This document shows, piece by piece, positions 11,430 through 21,743 of a stretch of DNA of 64,000 nt. Positions within the stretch are counted from its first letter, which is position 1; every line of letters starts with the position of its first letter. A program made the translations under genes and the position numbers. Origin of the DNA: Simplicispira metamorpha. Lineage in GTDB: Bacteria; Pseudomonadota; Gammaproteobacteria; Burkholderiales; Burkholderiaceae_C. The stretch lies in NCBI RefSeq assembly GCF_004341365.1, contig NZ_SLXH01000009.1, positions 1 through 64,000 on the forward strand. The letters are read 5' to 3'. A model generated the notes under the pieces. That model was not told the DNA's origin. It saw nothing but the letters and a program-made list of their open reading frames with translations, and made no database searches.

Positions 11430-12845
11430 ATGGCCCAGACCGTTGCAGACGTGATGAAGATGGTGAAGGAAAACGAAATCAAGTTCGTGGACTTCCGTTT
11501 TACCGATACCCTTGGCAAACAGCACCACACCACGGTGCCGGTGTCGCATTTCGATGAAGACAAATTCTCGTCGGGCCATGCGTTTGACGGTTCGTCGATC
11601 GCTGGCTGGAAGGGCATCGAAGCGTCGGACATGCAGCTCATCCCCGACCCGAACTCTGCCAACATCGATCCCTTCTTTGAAGAGCCTACGCTGGTCTTGA
11701 CCTGCGACGTGATTGAGCCCAGCGACGGCAAGGCCTATGACCGCGACCCACGTTCCATCGCCAAGCGTGCCGAGGCTTACCTCAAGGCATCCGGCCTGGG
11801 CGATACGGCTTTCTTCGGCCCTGAGCCCGAATTCTTCATCTTCGACGGCGTGCGCTGGACCAATGAACCCGGCCACGTGAGCTATGAAATCGAAGAGTAC
11901 GAAGCCCCCTGGAATACGGGCAGCAAACTCGAAGGCGGCAACCGCGGTCACCGTCCCACCACCAAAGGCGGCTACTTTCCGGTGCCCCCAGTGGACAGCA
12001 CGCACGACATGCGTGCCGAGATGGCCCTGATCCTCGAATCCCTGGGCATCCCGGTCGAAGTGTTCCACCACGAAGTGGCCGGCGCTGGTCAGAATGAAAT
12101 CGGCACACGTTTCAGCACCCTGGTGGAGCGTGCCGACTGGACCATGTTGCAAAAGTACGTGATCCACAACGTGGCCAATGCCTACGGCAAGACCGCCACC
12201 TTCATGCCCAAGCCCTACGCAGGCGACAACGGCTCGGGCATGCACGTGCACCAGTCGGTCTGGAAGGACGGCAAAAACCTGTTCGCCGGTGACGGCTATG
12301 CCGGCTTGTCGGATTACGCCCTGTACTACATCGGCGGCATCATCAAGCATGCGCGTGCCCTGAACGCCATCACCAACCCTGGAACCAACAGCTACAAGCG
12401 CCTCGTGCCGCACTTCGAAGCCCCGGTGAAGCTGGCCTACTCGGCCAAGAACCGCTCGGCCTCGATCCGTATCCCCTACGTGTCCAACCCCAAGGGCCGC
12501 CGCGTCGAAGCGCGCTTCCCCGATCCACTGATGAACCCCTACCTGGGCTTTGCTGCCTTGCTGATGGCGGGTCTGGATGGCGTGGAAAACAAGATCCACC
12601 CCGGCGAAGCCGCCACCAAAGACCTCTACCACCTGCCGCCCGAGGAAGACAAGCTGGTGCCCACCGTGTGCCACAGCCTGGACCAAGCCCTCGAAGCACT
12701 GGACAAGGACCGCGCGTTCCTGACCAAGGGTGGTGTGTTCTCCGACAACATGATCGACGCCTACATTGAGCTGAAGATGTCTGAAGTGACGCGTTTCCGC
12801 ATGGCCGTTCACCCGGTTGAATACGACATGTATTACTCCATCTGA
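11430..12845 (+). CDS. glnA: glutamine synthetase type I
   Basis: This enzyme condenses glutamate, ammonia and ATP to glutamine in the cytoplasm and acts as a dodecamer. The 471-residue length is that of GSI-beta. Motifs seen: the early [10 protein letters not shown] loop, the PNSANIDPF segment, the metal-binding [13 protein letters not shown], the MHVHQS motif with the [10 protein letters not shown] loop, and [10 protein letters not shown] carrying the adenylylation tyrosine near residue 400. The ATG at 11430 follows AGGAGAACCTG. It is controlled by the sigma-54/NtrC elements upstream and ends before a terminator at 12879. Confidence 0.97.
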   Translation: MAQTVADVMKMVKENEIKFVDFRFTDTLGKQHHTTVPVSHFDEDKFSSGHAFDGSSIAGWKGIEASDMQLIPDPNSANIDPFFEEPTLVLTCDVIEPSDGKAYDRDPRSIAKRAEAYLKASGLGDTAFFGPEPEFFIFDGVRWTNEPGHVSYEIEEYEAPWNTGSKLEGGNRGHRPTTKGGYFPVPPVDSTHDMRAEMALILESLGIPVEVFHHEVAGAGQNEIGTRFSTLVERADWTMLQKYVIHNVANAYGKTATFMPKPYAGDNGSGMHVHQSVWKDGKNLFAGDGYAGLSDYALYYIGGIIKHARALNAITNPGTNSYKRLVPHFEAPVKLAYSAKNRSASIRIPYVSNPKGRRVEARFPDPLMNPYLGFAALLMAGLDGVENKIHPGEAATKDLYHLPPEEDKLVPTVCHSLDQALEALDKDRAFLTKGGVFSDNMIDAYIELKMSEVTRFRMAVHPVEYDMYYSI

Positions 12846-12878
12846 TGCGTGGGCCCGGCAGGGCCCTGCACAGTGTTC

Positions 12879-12904
12879 AAGGCGGTGCTTGCACCGCCTT
12901 TTTT
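12879..12904 (+). terminator. intrinsic terminator after glnA
   Basis: AAGGCGGTG-CTTG-CACCGCCTT is a 9-bp perfect stem with a tetraloop, followed by TTTT. It lies 34 bp after the glnA stop. Confidence 0.88.
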
Positions 12905-13063
12905 CATGCAGACCCGAGGTGTCGGCATGCGCTGGGAACCTGCGGTGTGTGGTGGTGTCCCATGCAGCATTTCGGCGGTAAGGTGCCGTCCAAAAATTGG
13001 TGCTGCATGGTGTTTGGGCGATACTCTGGCGCAACCCCTGCATGTGCCATGCGAGGAAAACGT

Positions 13064-13600
13064 ATGACAAAAACTCTCACTACCCTGCTGTCCACCATCC
13101 TGTGCAGTGTCTTTGTGGCACCTATGGCTTGGTCGCAAGACCGTATTTACCGCTGTGGCAATGAGTACACCAACAACGCCAGCCAAGCCCGCGAGCGCGG
13201 CTGCAAACTCGTTGAAGGCGGCAATGTGACTGTGCTGCAAGGCAGCGCGCCTCGTGCACCAGCTCCAGCGTCTGCGCCTGCACAGGCCAGCAACCGCCCC
13301 GCCGGATCAGCAACGCCCCCAGCCGCATCGCGCATGAACGACAGTGACCAGCGCGCCCGCGATGCCGATGCGCGCGCCATCTTGGAGTCCGAGTTGCGCA
13401 AGGCAGAGAGCCGCCTGGCCGAGTTGAACAAGGAATACAACAACGGCGCGCCTGAACGCAATGCGCTCGATTTGCGCAATCCCCAGCGCTACATGGAGCG
13501 CACCGCAGAACTCAAAGCCAGCATCGCCCGTGCAGAAGGCGACATCGCTGGCATTCAGCGCGAACTGGGCCGCCACGGCGCGGCCAACAGCGGCAAATAA
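13064..13600 (+). CDS. secreted DUF4124-like protein with C-terminal coiled coil
   Basis: The 178-residue protein has a signal peptide ending near AMAWS-QD. Next comes a short DUF4124-like segment (DRIYRCGNEYTNNASQARERGCKLVEG), an Ala/Pro-rich linker (about 65-88), and a charged helical region rich in Ala, Glu and Arg (about 90-165) likely to form a coiled coil. Such proteins are common near glnA-ntrBC in this family; I know of no assigned function. The ATG at 13064 follows GAGGAAAACGT. It is separated from ntrB by five bases and could be co-transcribed. Confidence 0.75.
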   Translation: MTKTLTTLLSTILCSVFVAPMAWSQDRIYRCGNEYTNNASQARERGCKLVEGGNVTVLQGSAPRAPAPASAPAQASNRPAGSATPPAASRMNDSDQRARDADARAILESELRKAESRLAELNKEYNNGAPERNALDLRNPQRYMERTAELKASIARAEGDIAGIQRELGRHGAANSGK

Positions 13601-13605
13601 TCCAC

Positions 13606-14682
13606 GTGACCCCAGATACTGCATCGCACACGGCCAGCCGCTTTCAGGCGCTGGATTTGTTGTCATTGTTGGTGGCCGTATTGCAAAGCGATGGTGCGGT
13701 GCAATTTGCCAACGCTGCGCTGGAGAACGTGCTGGGCCTGTCGCGGCGCACTCTCGAAGGCGTGGGTTTTGCCCAGTTCTTTACCGATCCGGCGCTGCTG
13801 CACACCGCACTGCAAGGCGCCCGCAGCCGGGATTTTGCGGCCCTGCGCTTTGAAGGCAGTCTCAAGCGCTTGCACCAGGATCCCGTGCTGGTGCATGTGA
13901 GTGTGACCGCCGCAGAGTTGTCAGGGCAGATGCTGGTGGAGATGTGGCCCTTGGAGCAGCAGGCGCGCCAAGACCGTGAAGAGCGGCTGCGTGAACAGGC
14001 GCAGGCGCACAAAGAGCTGATCCGCAATCTGGCACACGAAATCAAAAATCCGCTGGGTGGTATTCGCGGCGCCGCACAGTTGCTGGAAATGGATTTGCAA
14101 AGCCCTGACCTGGTCGAATACACCCAGGTCATCATCCATGAGGCCGATCGCCTGCAAAGCCTGGTGGACCGGCTGCTGGCGCCGCACCGCCATCCCCATC
14201 TGGTGGGTGACGTGAACATCCACGAGGTCTGTGAGCGCGTGCGCTCGCTGATTCTGGTGGAGTACCCCCAGGGCTTGTCGATTGCGCAGGATTACGACAT
14301 CTCCATTCCCGAATTTCGCGGCGATCGCGCCCAGCTGATCCAGGCATTGCTCAACGTGGTGCAAAACGCCGCCCAGGCCCTGGCGCCCCGCATCGCCCAG
14401 GGCGATGCCCGCATCACCTTGCGTACCCGCGTGGCCCGGCAGGTCACGGTGGGGCGTGAGCGCTACAAGCTGGCATTGGAATTGCATGTCATCGACAACG
14501 GGCCGGGCGTGCCTGATGCCATTCGGGAGCGGATTTTTTACCCATTGGTGTCGGGGCGCGACGGCGGATCGGGTCTGGGGTTGACGCTGGCACAAACTTT
14601 TGTCCAGCGCCACCATGGAATGATTGAGTGCGACAGCGTGCCAGGGCGCACCGACTTCCGCATCCTGATTCCTTTGCCCTGA
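13606..14682 (+). CDS. glnL: nitrogen regulation sensor histidine kinase NtrB
   Basis: The 358-residue cytoplasmic kinase/phosphatase of NtrC responds through PII to glutamine status. A PAS-like sensor domain occupies about 15-125. The H-box RNLAHEIKNPLGG carries the phospho-acceptor His144. The N-box QALLNVVQNAAQA and the G-boxes DNGPGVP and GGSGLGL complete the ATPase domain, and no membrane segment is seen. The start is GTG, five bases after the upstream stop. ntrC follows after 35 bp. Confidence 0.93.
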   Translation: MTPDTASHTASRFQALDLLSLLVAVLQSDGAVQFANAALENVLGLSRRTLEGVGFAQFFTDPALLHTALQGARSRDFAALRFEGSLKRLHQDPVLVHVSVTAAELSGQMLVEMWPLEQQARQDREERLREQAQAHKELIRNLAHEIKNPLGGIRGAAQLLEMDLQSPDLVEYTQVIIHEADRLQSLVDRLLAPHRHPHLVGDVNIHEVCERVRSLILVEYPQGLSIAQDYDISIPEFRGDRAQLIQALLNVVQNAAQALAPRIAQGDARITLRTRVARQVTVGRERYKLALELHVIDNGPGVPDAIRERIFYPLVSGRDGGSGLGLTLAQTFVQRHHGMIECDSVPGRTDFRILIPLP

Positions 14683-14717
14683 GGACCCACACACCACCAC
14701 CAGCGAGAACACAGCAC

Positions 14718-16289
<1,572 letters not shown>

Positions 16290-16307
<18 letters not shown>

Positions 16308-16345
16308 CGCTTACCGGTTAAGCGCAAGCAGCTATCATTTTGAAT
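16290..16345 (+). repeat. palindromic repeat copy B, supplying the ntrC stop codon
   Basis: GCCTCTAGCGCTTACCGG, then TTAAGCGCAAGCAGCTATC. The inner stem is GCGCTTA/TAAGCGC. The last codons of ntrC and its TAG fall inside the element, which ends at the start of the next gene. Confidence 0.8.
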
Positions 16346-16898
16346 GACTTCCACACCTTCGATCCGTTTCATGTGCCGCGCCATCCTGACCACACTGGGG
16401 TGCGCCGGGCTGGTGCTCATAGCCGGATGCACCAGCGCCGGCAAGGCGTTTGCGCCGCAGGAAAGCTTTGGCTCCGTCGCCACCTACTCGCGCCTCTTTG
16501 ACGCCACGCCCCACCAGACCTGCGAAGCCGCACGGCGTGCCCTGCTCAGCCAGGGTTACATCGTCAACACCACCACGGCCGAGCTGATCGAGGGCAAGAA
16601 AAACTTCCAGCCCGATGCCGAGTCCCACCTGCAAATGATGATTCGCGTGGTGTGCGTGCCTGAAAGCGGCGACGGCAAGGTCAGCCTGGGCTTTGTCACC
16701 GCCCTGCAAGACCGCTACACCCTGAAGAAAACCAACAACTCCGCCAGCCTGGGCGTGGGCGGGGTGGGGTCGGTATCGCTGCCGTTCATGTCGGGCGGCG
16801 AGTCGCTGGTGAAGGTGGGCAGCGAGACCATTGCCTCCGACCAGTTCTACGAAAGCTTCTTTGATCTGGTCAAGCGCTATCTGCTAGCGCTGGAGTAG
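16344..16898 (+). CDS. DUF2242-type lipoprotein
   Basis: The 184-residue protein has a lipoprotein signal: a hydrophobic segment and the lipobox LIAGC with Cys about residue 29, predicting envelope anchoring. The mature part contains RLFDATPHQTCEAARRALLSQGY and a Gly/Ser-rich segment SASLGVGGVGSVSLPFMSGG. I associate these with the DUF2242 family of Burkholderiales. The function is unknown. A later ATG (MCRAIL) would also preserve the lipobox. The patatin gene starts seven bases after its stop. Confidence 0.75.
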   Translation: MTSTPSIRFMCRAILTTLGCAGLVLIAGCTSAGKAFAPQESFGSVATYSRLFDATPHQTCEAARRALLSQGYIVNTTTAELIEGKKNFQPDAESHLQMMIRVVCVPESGDGKVSLGFVTALQDRYTLKKTNNSASLGVGGVGSVSLPFMSGGESLVKVGSETIASDQFYESFFDLVKRYLLALE

Positions 16899-16905
16899 CG
16901 GCGCG

Positions 16906-17862
16906 ATGCCAGCCAAAAAGCCATCCAGCGAATTTCGGATTCTGGCCCTCAGTGGCGGTGGCTATCTGGGCCTGTACACTGCCGTGGTGCTGGCTGAACT
17001 GGAGCAGCGCGTGGGCGAGCCACTGGGGCGGCGTTTTGACCTGATCGCCGGTACTTCGGTGGGCGGCTTGCTGGCGATGGCGTTGGCGTTTGAAGTGCCC
17101 ATGGCCCGCATCGTGGAGCTGTTTGTGCAGCGAGGGCAGGAGGTTTTTTCATCGCGGCGCCTGCCTGGCAGTGCGGTGAGCCGCCTTTTCGACATGACCC
17201 GCTCGGTGCTGGGCCCCAAATACAGTGGCGAGGCCCTGCGCCGCGAGCTGACGCAGCACTTCGGTGACAAAACCCTGGGCGATGCACTGCACGCGGTGGT
17301 GGTGCCAGCGGTGGACGTGCGGCGCAGCGTGACCAAGATTTTCAAGACGCCGCATGCGCAGGCATCGCTGGGTGATGGGGGGCTGAGCGCGGTGGACGTG
17401 ACCTTGGCCACCTGCGCGGCGCCGGCGTATTTTCCGTGCGTGGCCGTGGGCGACCGGCTGTATGCCGATGGTGGCCTGTTTGCCGTGGCGCCCGACCAGG
17501 TGGCGTTGCACGAGGCCGAGCTTTTCATGGGGGCCAAGCCCGCCCGGGTGCGCATGCTCTCGGTGGGCACCGCCACCATGGGCTACCAGCCCGCCAGCCA
17601 GGTCGAGGCCGACGCGGGCGCCGTGGGCTGGCTGACCGACGGGCGCCTGATCCTCACCATGATTGCCGTGCAGCAGCAGCATGTGCAGGCCGTCATGGAA
17701 GACCGCCTGCAAGAGCGCTACCTGCGCCTGGACGCCCCCTGGCCTGCCCGGGCCGGGTTGGGCATAGACATTGCCACGCCAGAGGCGGCACACACCTTGT
17801 CGGCCCTGGGGCGCCAGACCCTGGTGCAGACCGATGCCCAGTGGTTGCTGGATTTTCTGTAG
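16906..17862 (+). CDS. patatin-like phospholipase
   Basis: This 318-residue lipid acyl hydrolase has the oxyanion loop SGGGYLG (16-22) and the nucleophile elbow GTSVGG with Ser51. The dyad Asp is in ADGG (Asp188), so the Ser-Asp dyad is complete. No signal peptide or membrane segment is seen, so it should be cytoplasmic or injected. It follows the lipoprotein gene by seven bases and may be co-transcribed. No cyclase, ubiquitin-like or 3'-5' exonuclease gene adjoins, so a CBASS role is not supported. The physiological substrate is unknown. Confidence 0.85.
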   Translation: MPAKKPSSEFRILALSGGGYLGLYTAVVLAELEQRVGEPLGRRFDLIAGTSVGGLLAMALAFEVPMARIVELFVQRGQEVFSSRRLPGSAVSRLFDMTRSVLGPKYSGEALRRELTQHFGDKTLGDALHAVVVPAVDVRRSVTKIFKTPHAQASLGDGGLSAVDVTLATCAAPAYFPCVAVGDRLYADGGLFAVAPDQVALHEAELFMGAKPARVRMLSVGTATMGYQPASQVEADAGAVGWLTDGRLILTMIAVQQQHVQAVMEDRLQERYLRLDAPWPARAGLGIDIATPEAAHTLSALGRQTLVQTDAQWLLDFL

Positions 17863-17954
17863 CGCTGGCAATCGGGTGCGGCGCACCTTTACTTTTGCTG
17901 GTGCTTGCAACACCATGGTGCCTGCACATTTCATTTGCACGGAGGTTGAATCCC

Positions 17955-18287
17955 ATGAGCACCATTACCTTGAACCAGGACGCCGCCAGCCGTTACACCA
18001 GCGCTGCTGTCAACGCTGGTGCCCAAGAGCGTGCTGCGGTGGCAGCGGCCAACCGGCGCAGCAACGAGCAGGCGGCTGCATCTGCACCCGCCCCCAGCAC
18101 ACGCAATGAAACCACCGTCACCTTCAGCCCGCGCGCCTTGGAACTGGCCGCCAATGCCGAGCGTGAGGATGCCCGCCGCACCGCCGAGCAGGCGCAGACG
18201 CGCCAGAACAGCGAGCAAATGGCCAGCCAGCGTGCCGCCGAATTGAATGCCCAGGCCCGCGCCGCCAGCGAGCGGGGCAGCAGCTGA
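17955..18287 (+). CDS. small Ala/Gln/Arg-rich protein of unknown function
   Basis: The 110-residue protein is hydrophilic and low in complexity. It has an N-terminal TITLNQDAASRYTS, a central VTFSPRALELAANAERED, and a helical tail rich in Ala, Gln, Glu and Arg. GGAGG (17941-17945) lies nine bases before the ATG, a strong reason to believe it is translated. I do not recognise the family. The central segment resembles short motifs in small flagellar regulators such as FlgM, but that similarity is too weak to name it. Confidence 0.6.
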   Translation: MSTITLNQDAASRYTSAAVNAGAQERAAVAAANRRSNEQAAASAPAPSTRNETTVTFSPRALELAANAEREDARRTAEQAQTRQNSEQMASQRAAELNAQARAASERGSS

Positions 18288-18310
18288 CGCCTTGCCTGTC
18301 TAAAATACAG

Positions 18311-18365
18311 GTAAAAAGTGGCTATAGCCCTTGCTGGGTAAGCGCTAGCAGCTATCAAATTGAAA
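18311..18365 (+). repeat. palindromic repeat copy C (intergenic)
   Basis: GGCTATAGCCCTTGCTGGG, then TAAGCGCTAGCAGCTATC. It lies between two convergent genes, and may also act as a bidirectional terminator-like structure. It is the best intergenic reference copy. Confidence 0.8.
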
Positions 18366-18420
18366 GCAAAATGGCCGGCCAATGCGGGCCATAGAGCGGT
18401 AGTTGAACCGCTGCCATTGC

Positions 18421-19305
18421 TCAGGTAGGCAGAAACAGGGCTGGATCAACCATCGCGCGGTTGAGCATCACGCCCCAGTGCAGGTGCGGCCCGGTGGCGC
18501 GGCCCGTAGCGCCCACTGCACCCAGGCGCTGGCCGGTGTGCAGGGCATCGCCTACCTGCACATCGATGGCGCTGAGGTGGCAGACCATGCTCAGCAGCCC
18601 GCCACCGTGGTCCAGCCACACCGTCTGGCCGTTGAAGAAATAGTCGCCCGTGTCGATCACCCGCCCCGGCAGCGGCGCCACCACCGGCGTGCCCGTGGCT
18701 GCGGCAATGTCCATGCCGCTGTGCGGATTGCGCGCCTGCCCGTTGAACACCCGCCGCAGCCCGAACGAGCTGGAGCGCCGCCCCGGCGTGGGCACTCGCA
18801 TGCGCAACTGCTGTGGCAGCGGCTCCGAGAAAGTGGCCATCACCACCGCCTGGTGGTCGCGCTCGCGTTCATAGCGGGCTTGGTTCTCGGGGGATAAATC
18901 GACGGTGCGCGGTGCCACCTGCAAGCGCTGCTCCTGGTAGCGTTTGGGTGCTACGGTGTAAGTCAGCTGCTGCGGTGCCTGGGTGCCGTGCTGCACGGTG
19001 ATGTGCGCCTGGCCTGGCGCTGCAGCCAGGGCAATGCCGACCAGCGCCGTCCATTCGATGGCGTCGCCCAGCACCAGCAGTGGCACATCACCTGCGCGGG
19101 CTTGTGGCCGCACAGCGCCTGGGCCCAGCGACAACCGCACCACACCGCCTGGCACGGGCAGGGCGTGGGGCCACGGGTCGGAGTCGGGCGCGGGCAGATT
19201 GGCCGCGGCCAGGTGCTGTGTGGGCAACGCCAGCAAGCCCAGGGTGCCGAGCAGGGCGGTGCGCCGTTGCAGCGGCGCCGAGTCAGCAAAAAGTGCAGTC
19301 GTCAT
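18421..19305 (-). CDS. secreted M23 family peptidase (LysM-free murein endopeptidase type)
   Basis: The 294-residue protein has an N-terminal twin-arginine-like signal (QRRTALLGTLGLLALP). A beta-rich middle region follows, then a C-terminal lasso/M23 Zn-peptidase domain. Zn ligands are seen in NPHSGMDIA (His and Asp) and GPHLHWG. It probably cleaves peptide cross-links of peptidoglycan in the periplasm. The ATG at 19305 is preferred over the longer frame to 19470 because it places the signal at the N-terminus and begins 50 bp after the amidase stop. The two genes are likely one transcript. Confidence 0.83.
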   Translation of the reverse strand: MTTALFADSAPLQRRTALLGTLGLLALPTQHLAAANLPAPDSDPWPHALPVPGGVVRLSLGPGAVRPQARAGDVPLLVLGDAIEWTALVGIALAAAPGQAHITVQHGTQAPQQLTYTVAPKRYQEQRLQVAPRTVDLSPENQARYERERDHQAVVMATFSEPLPQQLRMRVPTPGRRSSSFGLRRVFNGQARNPHSGMDIAAATGTPVVAPLPGRVIDTGDYFFNGQTVWLDHGGGLLSMVCHLSAIDVQVGDALHTGQRLGAVGATGRATGPHLHWGVMLNRAMVDPALFLPT

Positions 19306-19355
19306 CAAGGTACGGGCGGTGAATGTGGTGGGGGCTGTGGCAGTGGCGATGGCTA

Positions 19356-20726
19356 TCAGGGCATGGCCAGCGCCGCTTCGGCACGCAGGCTGATGTTCAG
19401 CACGGCATCGTCGCGCAACGGGCCGTGCCAGACCATCAGGCCCACCGGCAACTCGCCCGCTTGGTGGCAAGGCAGCGACAGCCCGCAGCCATCGAGAAAA
19501 TTGATGGGGCTGGTATTGCGCAGCAACAGGCTGTTGGCCTGGGCAAAAGCGGTATCGCGCGCGGCGTCTTGCGCCGGGTCTTGTCCGTCGGCGGGCGCCA
19601 CGCTGGCGATGGTGGGCGCCACGATGGGAACGGTGGGCGAGAGCAGGGCGTCAAACCCGTCGATGGCGGCCTGCATGCGCTCGCTCCAGCGCTGGCGTGC
19701 GTCCAGCAGATCAATGTAGTCGGCTGCGCTCATGGCGGCGCCCCGCTCAATCCGGCTGCGCACGCGCGGGTCGTAGCGGTGGCCATGCTGTGCCAGCAAG
19801 TGCCGGTGCCAAGCGTAGCTTTCGGCGGCGGAAAAGCCACCGGTAGCGTTGATTTGCAAGGCCTCCGCTACCTCAGGCAGAGTGATTTCTTCGATGTGCG
19901 CGCCTGCGCTACGCAGCGTTTGCAGCGTGCGCGCAAAAGCCTGGGCCACGGTGGCGTCCATGCCCTCCAGAAACAGGGTTTGCGGCACGGCCAGACGCCA
20001 GGCCGACAGAGGCGCCGGGCTGCGGGTGACACGTCGCGCGGCCAGAATCTCATGCGCCACGATGGCGTCGGACACTGAACGTGTCAGCGCACCTACGGTA
20101 TCGAGCGTGCGCGACAGCGGCACCACGCCCGAGGCCGGCACCAGCCGCGCTGTGCTTTTAAAGCCCACAATGCCATTGAGCGCGGCAGGAATACGGATAG
20201 AGCCGCCGGTGTCGGAGCCCAGGCCGATGAAGGCAGCGCCCGTGGCCACCGATACGCCCGCGCCGGAGGACGAGCCGCCGGGTACGCGCGCTGGGCCGGG
20301 CAGGGTGCCAAAGCGTGCATCCCAGGCGACAGGTGTGCTGAAGTGCGGATTGGTACCGACACCAGAAAACGCGAACTCCACCATATGGGTGCGCCCCAGA
20401 ATGCTGGCGCCCGCCGCGCGCAGCCGGGCTACGGCGGCGCAATCGTGGGCAGCGGCGGGGGCGTCTGCCAGCACCACAGAGCCCGCTGCCGTGGGTTGAC
20501 CACGTACATCGAACAGGTCTTTGATAGACACCGCCAGTCCGGCCAGTGGCAGGTGCTGTGCGCCGGGCTGGCTGGCGCGCTGGCGGGCTGTAGCAAAGTC
20601 TGTGCGGGTGAAAGCGTGGGCGCAGGCATCAGACTGGGCTGCCGCGATGCAGCGCTCAATTTCGTCGGTAGCGCTGGTGCGGCCTGCCTGGATCAGGCGG
20701 CGCGTGGTGCCGAGGTCTTGGGTCAT
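19356..20726 (-). CDS. amidase signature family hydrolase
   Basis: The 456-residue enzyme has the complete Ser-cisSer-Lys triad: Lys69 in SIKDLFD, the Gly/Ser-rich loop GGSSSG (150-155), and nucleophile Ser176 in GSDTGGSIR. It hydrolyses an amide bond; the substrate is unknown. It resembles GatA/AtzF-like proteins. No gatB or gatC adjoins, so a tRNA-amidotransferase role is unlikely. It is transcribed divergently from rpsB and upstream of the M23 peptidase. Confidence 0.85.
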   Translation of the reverse strand: MTQDLGTTRRLIQAGRTSATDEIERCIAAAQSDACAHAFTRTDFATARQRASQPGAQHLPLAGLAVSIKDLFDVRGQPTAAGSVVLADAPAAAHDCAAVARLRAAGASILGRTHMVEFAFSGVGTNPHFSTPVAWDARFGTLPGPARVPGGSSSGAGVSVATGAAFIGLGSDTGGSIRIPAALNGIVGFKSTARLVPASGVVPLSRTLDTVGALTRSVSDAIVAHEILAARRVTRSPAPLSAWRLAVPQTLFLEGMDATVAQAFARTLQTLRSAGAHIEEITLPEVAEALQINATGGFSAAESYAWHRHLLAQHGHRYDPRVRSRIERGAAMSAADYIDLLDARQRWSERMQAAIDGFDALLSPTVPIVAPTIASVAPADGQDPAQDAARDTAFAQANSLLLRNTSPINFLDGCGLSLPCHQAGELPVGLMVWHGPLRDDAVLNISLRAEAALAMP

Positions 20727-20730
20727 GGTG

Positions 20731-20739
20731 TGCTAGAAT
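20731..20739 (+). promoter_or_regulatory. extended -10 promoter of rpsB
   Basis: TGCTAGAAT is an extended -10 element (TGN plus TAGAAT). No good -35 was found. It leaves a leader of about 145 nt before the rpsB start, within which S2 autoregulation would be expected from other proteobacteria. Confidence 0.45.
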
Positions 20740-20891
20740 CTCGCGGTTTTGCCGACCAGTGAGCAGTTTGCCTTGCGAACTGTGGTCGTAGTGGCAAGAT
20801 AAATCGCAAACCAGCCCTATCAAGGTGTTGTCTTCCGAATCAGGAGGGCAAATGACGGGCTGAATTTTAGACCCAACCTTTGGAAAATATT

Positions 20892-21647
20892 ATGTCCGTT
20901 ACCATGCGCGAAATGCTGGAAGCCGGTGTCCACTTTGGTCACCAAACCCGCTTCTGGAACCCCAAGATGGCTCCGTTCATCTTCGGTCACCGCAACAAAA
21001 TCCACATTATCAACCTGGAAAAATCGCTGCCGATGCTCCAGGATGCAGCCAAGTTTGCCAAGCAACTGGCTGCCAACGGCGGCACCATCCTGATGGTGGG
21101 TACCAAGCGCCAAGCCCGTGACACCATCGCCGCTGAAGCTGCCCGCGCTGGCGTGCCTTATGTCAACCAGCGCTGGTTGGGCGGCATGCTGACCAACTTC
21201 AAGACTGTCAAGACTTCGATCAAGCGTCTCAAGGATATGAAGGCGCAGCAAGAAGCTGGCTTGGAGTCTCTGAGCAAGAAAGAGCAACTCATGTTCACCC
21301 GTGAGATCGAGAAGCTCGAAAAAGACATCGGCGGTATCCAAGATATGGCTGCGCTGCCTGATGCCATTTTTGTGATCGATGTGGGCTTCCACAAGATCGC
21401 CATCGCTGAAGCACGTAAGCTGGGCATTCCGCTGGTGGGTGTGGTTGATACCAACCACTCTCCTGAAGGCATCGGTTACGTCATTCCCGGTAACGATGAT
21501 TCGGCCAAGGCCGTTGATCTCTACGCCCGTGTCATCGCTGACGCCATCATCGAAGGTCGCGCCAACGCGATCGACGAAGTGGCCCGTGCAGTGGTGGCCA
21601 ACGAAGGTACAGACGAATTTGTGGAAGTGCAAGAAACTGCTGCCTGA
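20892..21647 (+). CDS. rpsB: 30S ribosomal protein S2
   Basis: The 251-residue S2 begins [25 protein letters not shown] and has the conserved [13 protein letters not shown] and [18 protein letters not shown] segments. The ATG at 20892 gives the family N-terminus; a TTG at 20880 would add four residues. The Shine-Dalgarno is weak (GGAAAA), whereas a very strong one (AGGAGGG) lies upstream before a three-codon ORF at 20851. It is followed by tsf, the usual order. Confidence 0.97.
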   Translation: MSVTMREMLEAGVHFGHQTRFWNPKMAPFIFGHRNKIHIINLEKSLPMLQDAAKFAKQLAANGGTILMVGTKRQARDTIAAEAARAGVPYVNQRWLGGMLTNFKTVKTSIKRLKDMKAQQEAGLESLSKKEQLMFTREIEKLEKDIGGIQDMAALPDAIFVIDVGFHKIAIAEARKLGIPLVGVVDTNHSPEGIGYVIPGNDDSAKAVDLYARVIADAIIEGRANAIDEVARAVVANEGTDEFVEVQETAA

Positions 21648-21682
21648 GCAGTCCTTGCTGCGCGTTTGTCGCGGTAAAAAGC

Positions 21683-21707
21683 GGGGCTCTTTTGGCCCCC
21701 TTTTTTT
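21683..21707 (+). terminator. attenuating terminator between rpsB and tsf
   Basis: GGGGC(T) pairs with (G)GCCCC across a 5-7 nt loop, followed by C and seven T. It lies 36 bp after the rpsB stop and probably reduces readthrough into tsf. Confidence 0.65.
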
Positions 21708-21743
21708 ATCTTGAATCGATTGAACTGAATACGGAGAAAACAA

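Noticed and set aside
11124-13070. A 648-codon open frame antisense to glnA
   Set aside because: It is a shadow of the strong codon bias of glnA. The product is His/Gly/Val-rich and unlike any family, with no ribosome site.
16906-17862. Patatin as the effector of a CBASS defence system
   Set aside because: No CD-NTase, Cap2/Cap3 or HORMA/TRIP13 gene is adjacent. The neighbours are a lipoprotein and a small orphan protein.
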